The translations under genes and the position numbers were made by a program. This document shows positions 48,578 to 56,319 of a stretch of 64,000 nucleotides of DNA, in pieces; position 1 is the first letter of the stretch; each line of letters starts with the position of its first letter. Source of the DNA: Methylotuvimicrobium sp. KM2 (GTDB taxonomy: Bacteria; Pseudomonadota; Gammaproteobacteria; Methylococcales; Methylomonadaceae). The notes below the pieces were generated by a model. That model was given only the letters and a program-made list of their open reading frames with translations. It was not told where the DNA came from and ran no database searches. The stretch is taken from positions 1,922,001-1,986,000 of the forward strand of contig NZ_CP150634.1 of NCBI RefSeq assembly GCF_038051925.1, read 5' to 3'.

Positions 48578-48765
48578 GCGAATCTAGTTGAAATAAAATG
48601 ATTTTTTTGAATCCTTTGGTAGAATACGCGCCGATCGTCTTTGCGCCGTTATCGTTTCGAGTTAGATAGGCTGTTTGCGTTTTAAAACAGGTTCATTTAA
48701 TGCGTTCGGTGTAATGATTGAGTTATTTCGCTGGGTGCTTAATTCGGCAATTTTGTAGATATACT
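48578..48765. repeat. 188-bp direct repeat, left copy
   Basis: Nearly identical (I saw two mismatches: GATCG/CTC at about 48636 and CGCTGGG/CGCCGGG at about 48732) to 49690-49877, 1112 bp to the right. The right copy is directly upstream of the L,D-transpeptidase gene and so contains its native promoter region. This left copy starts 54 bp after the last CRISPR repeat and reads into nothing. Confidence 0.88.
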
Positions 48766-48898
48766 TTGTAAGCTTTCAGCCCCACGGCCATTCTCGGTCC
48801 CATGCTCTGTGCTCATCGTTATACATAAGTCTTGAATTACGCTTTTGCAATCTTAACCAATGAGGCCTCGATACCATTGATTGTCGCTTAACACACTA

Positions 48899-49001
48899 GG
48901 CTTCGAAATCGCGATCTGGGGATCGCTCCCACAGAGCATCCGACCCTTTGTGGGAGCGACGCCTTCGTCGTCCCTCACCTAATGCTAGGCGAGAGAAAGC
49001 C
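48899..49001. repeat. REP-like palindromic element
   Basis: The same succession of small hairpins as at 7005-7109 (GCGATCTGGGGATCGC, CTCCCACAGAGC..TTTGTGGGAG, GCGACGCCTTCGTCG, CCTCACCTAATGCTAGGCGAG). It lies within the segment enclosed by the 188-bp direct repeats. No gene is nearby. Confidence 0.7.
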
Positions 49002-49121
49002 ATTGACTTTCAATATCCATTGATTTTTCAAACAGTAGCGTTCCCAGGTATTCGATAAACTCTGTTCAGCACCTTTACCGGTACTTGTGTATAACGGCGA
49101 GCTCCGGAGCGTGGGAACGAT

Positions 49122-49580
49122 AGCCGGTAGTAATAGCGACTACGCGACACGCCGGTTAACGCGCACTGACAACTCAATGAGGGTCCCGGGACCGGTTCCA
49201 GCCACTGGCGCCGTTCGCTTACAGGGACAGCCCGGACTTTTTTTAAGCCAGTTCAACTCGACTTTCAACTGCCCGATTTGGCTATACAGCGCTTCCTGGT
49301 CGGCTTCATGTTGCCGGTTCTTTCGGCCTCGTTTAACGGTAAAGCACTCGACCAGCCCGGCTTGCGCTTCTTTTTTCCAGTTCGACACCTGTTTCGGTGT
49401 GGACCTGGTGCGCGCCGGCAATCTCATTGATGGTCTTATCGCCTTTTAAGGCTTCTAGCGCCACTTTGGCTTTAAATTGGGCACTGTGTTTCTTTCTATG
49501 CATGATTTTTTCCTCTACACTTTCTCGGGTTTATACATGCAGGTTACCACCTTAATTAGTTGTTCAGTTTTTGGGGTCCA
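49122..49580 (-). mobile_element. Truncated IS3-family insertion sequence
   Basis: Reading leftward on the minus strand: a terminal TGGACCCC near 49572-49579, then orfA from ATG 49503 (MHRKKHSAQFKAKVALEALK, a typical IS3-family OrfA start). A single extra base near the AHQVH codons (about 49400) shifts the frame; the remainder continues as PKQVSNWKKEAQAGLVECF and LYSQIGQLKVELNWLKK. After a run of seven A, where IS3 elements frameshift, the first about 37 codons of orfB follow (VPVSERRQWLEP... SRSRYYYRLS) and then similarity stops near 49122. The left end and the integrase core are lost, so the element is inactive. Confidence 0.8.
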
Positions 49581-49689
49581 TTATAGGGATACACCCAATT
49601 TAGAATTTGGAAATTAGGGTTTTAATGCCAAAATCATTTCTGTAAATGACCCCGGCAATTTAGACGGGCAGGATAGACAATATTGGTTC

Positions 49690-49877
49690 GCGAATCTAGT
49701 TGAAATAAAATGATTTTTTTGAATCCTTTGGTAGAATACGCGCCGATCCTCTTTGCGCCGTTATCGTTTCGAGTTAGATAGGCTGTTTGCGTTTTAAAAC
49801 AGGTTCATTTAATGCGTTCGGTGTAATGATTGAGTTATTTCGCCGGGTGCTTAATTCGGCAATTTTGTAGATATACT
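49690..49877. repeat. 188-bp direct repeat, right copy
   Basis: Partner of 48578-48765. It ends 27 bp before the start codon of the L,D-transpeptidase gene, so it holds that gene's promoter region. GGTAGAATACGCGCCGATC is included and a TATACT box lies at its right edge (49872-49877). Confidence 0.88.
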
Positions 49878-49904
49878 ACTTTTGCTGTTGAGATAGTGAA
49901 TTTG

Positions 49905-50918
49905 ATGAATACGCGCGTATTATTCGCTTTGTTGGTGGTGGGTTTCTTGGGTAGCGCCCATGCTGTAACTTATTCTTGGCCGGATGATCCTAACGATAAT
50001 TTGGTTACCGAGCATGCCGACGATTTTCCTTTTACTCGCGCTAACCAGGATGAGACTTTATTAGATATAGCTCGACGTTTTTCATTGGGTCAAGTCGAAA
50101 TTGTGCGTCTGAATCAGGATGTGGATCGTTGGTCGGTCAAGCAAGATGAGGTTGTGCGTTTGCCTAATCGTCGTGTGCTTCCCGATACACCGCATGAAGG
50201 TATTGTGCTGAATATTGCCGAATATCGCATGTATTATTATCCGCCGGCTCAAGCCGGTATGCCGCGTACGGTAATGTCGTTTGCGCATGGCGTCGGGCGT
50301 CAGGATTGGCAGACGCCGTTGGGTTTAACCAAAGTCGTCAAAAAAGTTAAAGACCCGTCTTGGTATCCTCCGGAGTCGATTCGCCGGGAACATGCGGCGA
50401 TGGGCGATCCGCTGCCGGCCGTGGTGCCTCCGGGGCCGCATAATCCTTTGGGCGCTTATGCCTTGCATTTGGCTTTAAAAGGGGAATATCGGATTCACGG
50501 TACCGATATCGATAAGATTTACGGTATCGGTATGCAAATTACTCATGGTTGTGTTCGCATGTATCCCGAAGATATCGAACAGTTATATCATTCGGTTTCA
50601 GTCGGTACGCCCGTGCGAATCGTGCAGCAACAGATTAAAACGGGCTGGCTCGATAATCAACTCTATATCGAGGCGCATCCGGATTTAGAGGGTGTTGAAA
50701 CGACTTTCGAACAGCGTCTCGATATAGCAATGCAGCTCATTGCCAAAGCGAATAACGGGGTGATTCCTGAGTTGAATGAAGCGGTTTTGAAAAAAGCGCT
50801 TACCGTTCTCGATGGCGATCCTGTGCCGATTTTTGAACGTTTGCCGGATATGCCGGATTTTGAGGAGGAAATCGGTTTACGAGAAGCGGCGGTCGAATCG
50901 ACTTATCGCTTGCAGTAA
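49905..50918 (+). CDS. L,D-transpeptidase (YkuD/ErfK family)
   Basis: A periplasmic enzyme of 337 residues that forms 3-3 peptidoglycan cross-links or attaches proteins to the wall. It starts with a signal peptide (MNTRVLFALLVVGFLGSAHA, cut before VTYSW). Residues about 42-90 are LysM-like (ANQDETLLDIARRFSLGQVEIVRLN). The YkuD catalytic domain carries RIHGTDIDKIYG and the ITHGCVRMYPED motif with the nucleophile cysteine. ErfK/YbiS-type enzymes share this layout. I start at ATG 49905; a frame from 49830 would run into the direct repeat and spoil the signal peptide. Confidence 0.9.
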   Translation: MNTRVLFALLVVGFLGSAHAVTYSWPDDPNDNLVTEHADDFPFTRANQDETLLDIARRFSLGQVEIVRLNQDVDRWSVKQDEVVRLPNRRVLPDTPHEGIVLNIAEYRMYYYPPAQAGMPRTVMSFAHGVGRQDWQTPLGLTKVVKKVKDPSWYPPESIRREHAAMGDPLPAVVPPGPHNPLGAYALHLALKGEYRIHGTDIDKIYGIGMQITHGCVRMYPEDIEQLYHSVSVGTPVRIVQQQIKTGWLDNQLYIEAHPDLEGVETTFEQRLDIAMQLIAKANNGVIPELNEAVLKKALTVLDGDPVPIFERLPDMPDFEEEIGLREAAVESTYRLQ

Positions 50919-51128
50919 TTTTTTGTTTTAGGTCTAAAACACATGCTGTCTGATCTTTTATGCGGTTACCCAAGCTGGAACTTGGCAAAGAGTATGATGC
51001 GGGTTGGCTGTTTTTAGCTTGATGCGCGTGGGTGCTAGGGGTAGTTTGAGATAATGATTTGGACCGTTTTTGCTTCGACTTGGTTCGGCACGAACGGTCT
51101 ACAACACATGAAGTCTGCTTTTTTAGGT

Positions 51129-51323
51129 TTATAGGTCTTGTTTAACATCTTCTTTTAAGTTAGGCCAATGACAGAAAGCAAAAACCCATATCATGAAGAT
51201 GTTAACGATCGGGATCAATAAGCATAAAACCCAAGCTTTGTGTAGTCCGGCTTTGTCCATGATTTTCGTGCCTAGCCACATAACCAAGAGCACCATTAGC
51301 GTGATTAGAAAAACTTCCATCAT
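51129..51323 (-). CDS. Small membrane protein, second of a paralogous pair
   Basis: 64 residues with two membrane helices (about 3-17 and 30-50). The segment KAGLHKAWVLCLLIPIVNI and the later CHWPN parallel KAGFHPAWALLVFLPGFGL and LPWPN of the gene at 51320-51523, so the two are tandem duplicates. The start overlaps the partner's stop (ATGA at 51320-51323), which implies coupled translation. I know no function for this family. Confidence 0.65.
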   Translation of the reverse strand: MMEVFLITLMVLLVMWLGTKIMDKAGLHKAWVLCLLIPIVNIFMIWVFAFCHWPNLKEDVKQDL

Positions 51324-51523
51324 GAGCTCCTATCGTTTGTTTTTTGATTAGGCCATGGCAATAAGGCTAATTGTAAAAAAATCAGCAGCAAGCCGAATCC
51401 CGGTAAAAAAACCAGTAATGCCCAGGCAGGATGAAAGCCGGCTTTTCGGTAAATCAACATCACGGGAATGACAATCATTAGCGCGACAATGATGATGCGG
51501 CCCATTTCAGGAAATACGTACAT
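51320..51523 (-). CDS. Small membrane protein, first of a paralogous pair
   Basis: 67 residues, two membrane helices (about 7-23 and 33-53) and a short charged tail. The start is ATG 51523 because AGGAG is placed 8-9 bases upstream; the frame continues to 51559 without support. Paralogous to its downstream neighbour. The family is unrecognised; a tandem pair of interacting small membrane proteins is one reading. Confidence 0.65.
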   Translation of the reverse strand: MYVFPEMGRIIIVALMIVIPVMLIYRKAGFHPAWALLVFLPGFGLLLIFLQLALLPWPNQKTNDRSS

Positions 51524-51636
51524 AAGCGTCTCCTTTTCGATATATCGGCGATAGTACACCGACTTTTCGGTTAATGAAAGTCACTCGATTTACCCGATTG
51601 TAAGAATTCAGATCCTTTTTTCACCAAACCTGTGAA

Positions 51637-51694
51637 AGTGTTGTAGAACCTTCATGCTTCGACTTAGCTCAGCACGAACGGTCTACAATACACT
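51637..51694. repeat. Dispersed inverted repeat (copy of 1001-1056)
   Basis: AGTGTTGTAGAACC at the left and GGTCTACAATACACT at the right are the slightly decayed arms of the palindrome at 1001-1056, and the loop CTTCATGCTTCGACT..GCTCAGCACGAAC is almost the same. It lies in a gene-free stretch 51560-52470 built entirely from repeat elements. Confidence 0.65.
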
Positions 51695-51713
51695 CCAACT
51701 GTTCTTTTTCGGA

Positions 51714-51888
51714 TAATCCTAAATTCGGCAGTTCAACCATGAAGCACATGAAGTATTTCAATAGATTACCTAAACATTGCAGCTAACCTTTCGGGTGAGC
51801 GAAAGTTGTTCATAAACGAATGACAAGTTATTGAGTTAACTTCTTATTCTTCATGATCTTCATGGTGAAATGCTTTTTCTAGGATAAT
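51714..51888. repeat. Dispersed repeat with CATGAAG/CTTCATG ends
   Basis: The ends are TAATCCTAAATTCGGCAG..AACCATGAAGCACATGAAG and CTTCATGATCTTCATGGTG..CTAGGATAAT, which are imperfect inverted repeats of each other. An inverted copy is nested at about 5441-5624. Adjacent sequence at 51945-52010 is a further common palindromic repeat (TAGCCCGTATGCAGCGTAGCGG..). No gene is present. Confidence 0.6.
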
Positions 51889-52209
51889 GAAAGAGCTCTG
51901 GGTTTAGCATTACGCCGAATAGCGTACAGTAAGGCAAAGCAGGCGTACATGTAGCCCGTATGCAGCGTAGCGGAATACGGGACTGGCGTGGCTCCGAACT
52001 TCCCGGATTGCGCTACGCTGTTTAGGATCGCCGGAGGTTGGTAGTGGAAGTGGTCGGATAAATCACAGGGAAAAGTGCGATATCGAAGGCAATGAATCTG
52101 ATGATAATGGGTGAGTTTTAATAAAACCACAAACGTTTAACAACGGCAGCCCTTGGAGCTGCTAACAACCGTCAAGCCCTCCGCTTTGCGGGGGCCATAT
52201 GACTTGTTT

Positions 52210-52437
52210 TATACCCATCGCAGATCAAAATTCGGCACCAGGGTGTCCGTCAAAGGACGCCGTAAACCCAGCACCTAAATTAGCTATAATATTAAACATA
52301 GCTAAAGGGCTATGGAATTTAGGTGCTGGGTAAATACATCCCTGTAGGCTCTATGCCAGCTCCATGCTGGCAAAGCCTTTGCCGCACACCCTGGCGCCTC
52401 CTCAGGCACTGCCGAAATTTGAAGTGCGAAAGGTATA
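52210..52437. repeat. MITE-like element with a second palindrome nested inside
   Basis: Ends TATACCCATCGCAGATCAAA and GAAATTTGAAGTGCGAAAGG match 28942-29101. Inside, 52265-52331 is the AACCCAGCACCTAAAT / ATTTAGGTGCTGGGT palindrome, absent from the 28942 copy and also found at 6558-6626. This shows a later insertion of one element into another. The right end lies 38 bp from the purN stop. Confidence 0.7.
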
Positions 52438-52474
52438 AATACAGGGCTGAACAATTACCATGGCGGCGTTTGCG

Positions 52475-53059
52475 TTAAGTATCGGCAGTCGTTGGGAGTC
52501 TTTTGAGAGCATTTATATATAAATCACCCTCGATCGCGCGGACTCTTTGACCGAGCGATTCGACCGTGTCGCCGGATAGCACAGGAACTTCCTCTTGTAA
52601 GAGCAAAGGCCCTTCGTCATAGGCGTCGGTGACGAAATGTACTGTGGCGCCTGATACGGTTTCACCCGCCTCGAGAACGGCGGCATGCACAAAATCGCCA
52701 TACATGCCACGGCCGCCGAATTTCGGCAGGAGAGACGGGTGAATGTTAAGTATTTTGCCTGAATAGGCCGATAATGTTTGCGGCCCGATTTTTTTCATGT
52801 AGCCGGATAATACGATCAATTCGGTGTCGGCGGATTGTAAGGCTTTTTTGATGGCTTGGTCTTCGTTGTCGGAGTGGGTTTTACTGCTGATATGGAAAAC
52901 TTCGATGCCGTGAGTCAAGCACCAATCATAAATTGCCGAATCTTTGTTGTTCGTGATTAATATGCCGATTTCAAACCCGGTCAATCCCCCGTGTTCGATC
53001 GTTTCGATGATTTTCCGTGCGGAACTGCCGCCGTGTGAAGCTAAAAAGCTTATTTTCAT
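52475..53059 (-). CDS. purN: Phosphoribosylglycinamide formyltransferase-like protein
   Basis: A 194-residue formyltransferase-fold protein. PurN transfers a formyl group from 10-formyl-THF to GAR in purine synthesis. Seen are LASHGGSSARKIIE (where PurN normally has SGxGSN), VLSGYMKKIG, the catalytic Asn-His in NIHPSLLPKFGGRGMYG and the aspartate in VTDAYDEGPLLLQ. The gene stands alone, without purM next to it, and is somewhat shorter than typical PurN (about 210), so it could be a paralogous formyltransferase. Assignment to the family is firm, to the exact reaction less so. Confidence 0.8.
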   Translation of the reverse strand: MKISFLASHGGSSARKIIETIEHGGLTGFEIGILITNNKDSAIYDWCLTHGIEVFHISSKTHSDNEDQAIKKALQSADTELIVLSGYMKKIGPQTLSAYSGKILNIHPSLLPKFGGRGMYGDFVHAAVLEAGETVSGATVHFVTDAYDEGPLLLQEEVPVLSGDTVESLGQRVRAIEGDLYINALKRLPTTADT

Positions 53060-53101
53060 AGATGTTATGATTTAACTAATGGTTCGTAGCGCACCTTGCT
53101 C

Positions 53102-53197
53102 TCCCTCACCTAACGCTAGGTGAGGGACGATCTGGGGATCGCTCCCACAGAGCACCCGACGCTTTGTGGGAGCGACGCCTTCGTCGCGATTTCGAGG
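53102..53197. repeat. REP-like palindromic element
   Basis: CCCTCACCTAACGCTAGGTGAGGG is a perfect palindrome, followed by ACGATCTGGGGATCGC, CTCCCACAGAGC..TTTGTGGGAG and GCGACGCCTTCGTCGCG: the blocks of 7005-7109 in another order. The rest of the gap 53060-53449 holds only a further common palindrome (GATTCCGCCAATCCCTGGCGGAATG around 53348-53372) and no gene. Confidence 0.7.
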
Positions 53198-53449
53198 CCG
53201 AGAGCGTCAAACGACAATAATTGATGTCGAGGACTCATTGGCTAAGTAACTGTTTAAAACCTGCCTCCCGTTTTTATCGGGCGAGTTACGTTAAACTTCG
53301 GTAAGTAAATGATGGACAGTTACTAGGCATTGCCATCCGTGGCACTGGATTCCGCCAATCCCTGGCGGAATGACGCGTTCTTTCCTTTAGTTGGCGCTTA
53401 TGCGGTACATATCCTACTATGCTTTTTTGTCTTACCTTCTTTTGAGGAA

Positions 53450-54889
53450 TCAACGTTTTTTGCCGAGATACAGGTCTGTGATCGTGCCGGCGACGACTTC
53501 GGATGCGAAAGCAAAGGTTTCCGATAAAGTCGGGTGCGGGTGAATCGTCAATGCGACGTCTTCGGCGTCGGCACCCATTTCCAACGCCAATACGGCTTCG
53601 GCAATCAAGTCGCCGGCATGCGGGCCGACGATGCCGGCACCGAGGATGCGGCCGGTTTCCTTGTCGCAAATGACTTTGGTCATGCCTTCGCTGCGGCCCA
53701 TGCTCAACGAGCGTCCGCTCGCCGCCCATGGGAATACGCCTTTTTCGATCTCGATGCCTTGTTCCTTCGCTTGGTTTTCGGTCAGTCCCATCCAGGCGAT
53801 TTCAGGGTCGGTATAGGCAACCGATGGAATCGTCAGTGCATCGAATGCGGCTTTGTGACCGGCGATGACTTCGGCGGCAATTTTACCTTCATAAGCGGCT
53901 TTATGCGCCAGCATCGGATTGCCGACGATGTCGCCGATCGCGAAGATGTGCGGAATGTTCGTACGCTGTTGTTTGTCGACTTCGATAAAGCCTTGTTCGG
54001 TGACTTGAATGCCGGCATTTTCCGCGCCGATTTTGTTGCCATTGGGACGACGACCCACGGCAACCAGCACGGCATCGAAAACGGCGGACTCGGGGGCTTT
54101 ATCGCCTTCGAACGAGACCATGAGGCCTTCTTCGAGGGCTTCGATCGCAGTCACGCGGGTTTCCGTCCAGATGGCCTCATATTGCTTTTTGATGCGGTTG
54201 TGTAATGGTCGAACCAGGTCTTTGTCGCAACCGGGAATAATCTGATCCATTAATTCGACCACGCTGATTTTGGAACCCAGGGCATGATAGACCGTTGCCA
54301 TTTCAAGGCCGATGATGCCGCCGCCGACAATCAACAGTTTTTCCGGAATTTCGCGTAATTGGAGCGCTCCGGTCGAATCCCACAGACGCGGGTCGTCGTT
54401 CGGGAAAACCGGGATTTTTGTCGGTTCGGATCCGGCTGCGATAATGGCTTGATCGAAGCTAATCAATTGGGTGCCGTTATCATTATCGACTTGCAATTCA
54501 TTTTTCGATACGAACGAGCCGTTTCCCTGTATACGCGTGATTTTGCGTTGTTTTACCAGGCCGTCCAACCCTTTGTTCAGGCCCCCGGTAACGCTTTCTT
54601 TCCAGCTTCTGATTTTATCCAGGTCAAATTTCGGTGCGCCGAAATCGACGCCATGGCTTGCGAACTCCTGCGCTTCATGAACGATTTGGGCCATGTGCAG
54701 CAGCGCTTTGGAAGGAATGCAGCCGACATTTAGACATACCCCGCCCAATACCGGGTAGCGTTCGACGATGACGACTTGTTTGCCCAGGTCGGCCGCACGG
54801 AATGCGGCTGTATAACCGCCTGGGCCACCGCCGAGGACTAGGACTTCGGCATGGAGTTTGGATTCGTTTGCAGCAGCATTTGCAGTCAT
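53450..54889 (-). CDS. lpdA: Dihydrolipoamide dehydrogenase (E3 of pyruvate dehydrogenase)
   Basis: A 479-residue FAD disulfide oxidoreductase that reoxidises dihydrolipoamide with NAD+. FAD motif VLGGGPGGYTAAFRAADLG near the start, redox disulfide GGVCLNVGCIPSK, NAD motif VGGGIIGLEMATVY, second FAD motif IFAIGDIVGNPMLAHKA and the active-site His-Glu in HPHPTLSETF are all present. It lies 100 bp downstream of aceF on the same strand, as the third gene of the PDH operon. Confidence 0.96.
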   Translation of the reverse strand: MTANAAANESKLHAEVLVLGGGPGGYTAAFRAADLGKQVVIVERYPVLGGVCLNVGCIPSKALLHMAQIVHEAQEFASHGVDFGAPKFDLDKIRSWKESVTGGLNKGLDGLVKQRKITRIQGNGSFVSKNELQVDNDNGTQLISFDQAIIAAGSEPTKIPVFPNDDPRLWDSTGALQLREIPEKLLIVGGGIIGLEMATVYHALGSKISVVELMDQIIPGCDKDLVRPLHNRIKKQYEAIWTETRVTAIEALEEGLMVSFEGDKAPESAVFDAVLVAVGRRPNGNKIGAENAGIQVTEQGFIEVDKQQRTNIPHIFAIGDIVGNPMLAHKAAYEGKIAAEVIAGHKAAFDALTIPSVAYTDPEIAWMGLTENQAKEQGIEIEKGVFPWAASGRSLSMGRSEGMTKVICDKETGRILGAGIVGPHAGDLIAEAVLALEMGADAEDVALTIHPHPTLSETFAFASEVVAGTITDLYLGKKR

Positions 54890-54989
54890 GAGTATTCCTT
54901 ATCAAGTATGCGTTTTGACGCCGAGCATCTTTTCGTTACTCGGTGTGTATCCGGCGAACGGTGCTCGACGTTTGAGTCTAGGCGCTTTT

Positions 54990-56303
54990 TTAAAGTATCA
55001 ACCGTCTGATATCGGTCAAAAAATCTGTTAATTTGACCATAAAACGCGCCGCTTCGGCACCATCGATGACTCGATGGTCATAGGTCATGTCTAGCGGCAA
55101 CATCAAACGCGGTTGGAATTCCTTACCGTCCCAAACCGGTTGCATTTTGGCTCGCGTGACACCGAGTATCGCGACTTCCGGTGCGTTAACGATCGGTGTG
55201 AATGCGGTGCCGCCAATGCCGCCGAGACTGGAGATCGTCATTGAGCCGCCTTGCATTTCGTTCGGCACCAGTTTGCCGGCGCGGGCTTTTTCGCTCAATG
55301 TTGCCAGTTCCGCCGATAATTCATAAATGCTTTTTCGGTCGACGTCGCGCAGTACAGGTACGACAAGACCGTTAGGCGTGTCGACGGCGATGCCGATGTG
55401 GCAGTATTTTTTTAGGATCAGGCTTGCGCCGTCCGGCGACAACGAAGCATTAAAATTCGGAAACTGCTTCAGCGCGTTTGCCAATGCCTTGATGATGAAG
55501 ATCAAGCCGGTGACCTTACCGTTTGGACTGTTTTCGGCATTGATCTGTTTGCGAAAGGCTTCCAATTCTGTGATATCCGCTTCGTCATGATGGGTCACCA
55601 TTGGCAGATTCAGCCAAACCCGGCTCATGTTTTGCCCGGTCAGGCGTTTGATTTTACTCAATGGCAAGACTTCGGTTTCGCCGAACTGCGAGAAATCCAC
55701 GGCAGGGATCGCCGGGATGCCTGCTCCGGAAGATTTGACGCCTTCGCTGAGGGTTTGCTTGACATAGGCTTTGACGTCTTCTTTTAGAATTCGTCCCTTT
55801 CGGCCGCTGCCTTGCCTAATAAGACTCAGGTCGACGCCCAATTCACGGGCGAATAATCGAATAGCAGGCGTTGCATGCGGAAGGTGTTGGCCGCTCGGTT
55901 CGGAATCGATCGAAGCGGCCGGCGTCGGAGCAGGGGAGGCGGCTGGTGCCGAAGCGGCACTTGCAGCCGGTTTTTCCTCGATTGGCTTGTCTTGCTTGTT
56001 TGTGGCTTCGGTTGCCGGTTTCGGTTCTGAAACCGGAGGCTTCTGTTCAGGTTCGGAGGGTTCGCTAGCTTCGACGGTCGCGATGGTTATCCCTTGGGAT
56101 ACTTTGTCACCGACTTTAATTTTGAGTTCCCGAACCGTGCCGGCAATCGTCGATGGCATATCCATCGTGGCTTTGTCACTTTCCAAGACGACCAAGGGCT
56201 GTTCGATTTCTATCGTGTCGCCGGGTTGAACAAGGATTTCGACCACGTCGACTTCGCTAGAGCCGCCGAGATCGGGTACTTTAATCTCAATCAATTCACT
56301 CAT
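54990..56303 (-). CDS. aceF: Dihydrolipoyllysine acetyltransferase (E2 of pyruvate dehydrogenase)
   Basis: A 437-residue E2 core protein. It has one lipoyl domain (1-78, lipoylated Lys in ESDKATMDMPS), an Ala/Pro/Glu-rich linker (80-138), a peripheral-subunit-binding domain (ATPAIRLFARELGVDLSLI... GRILKEDV) and the catalytic domain ending DHRVIDGAEAARFM with the catalytic His and Asp. E. coli AceF has three lipoyl domains; the single one here is common in other proteobacteria. It starts 16 bp after aceE. Confidence 0.96.
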   Translation of the reverse strand: MSELIEIKVPDLGGSSEVDVVEILVQPGDTIEIEQPLVVLESDKATMDMPSTIAGTVRELKIKVGDKVSQGITIATVEASEPSEPEQKPPVSEPKPATEATNKQDKPIEEKPAASAASAPAASPAPTPAASIDSEPSGQHLPHATPAIRLFARELGVDLSLIRQGSGRKGRILKEDVKAYVKQTLSEGVKSSGAGIPAIPAVDFSQFGETEVLPLSKIKRLTGQNMSRVWLNLPMVTHHDEADITELEAFRKQINAENSPNGKVTGLIFIIKALANALKQFPNFNASLSPDGASLILKKYCHIGIAVDTPNGLVVPVLRDVDRKSIYELSAELATLSEKARAGKLVPNEMQGGSMTISSLGGIGGTAFTPIVNAPEVAILGVTRAKMQPVWDGKEFQPRLMLPLDMTYDHRVIDGAEAARFMVKLTDFLTDIRRLIL

Positions 56304-56319
56304 GTGCCAATTCCTTTAA

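Noticed and set aside
49087..49449. 120-residue plus-strand frame
   Set aside because: It is antisense to the IS3-family orfA/orfB remnant, whose translation matches known transposase segments.
51879..52130. 83-residue minus-strand frame
   Set aside because: It spans common non-coding palindromic repeats and lacks a ribosome-binding site.
53330..53729. Frames overlapping the lpdA 3' end (65 and 147 residues)
   Set aside because: Shadows of lpdA in other frames, rich in Arg as expected from antisense or shifted reading.
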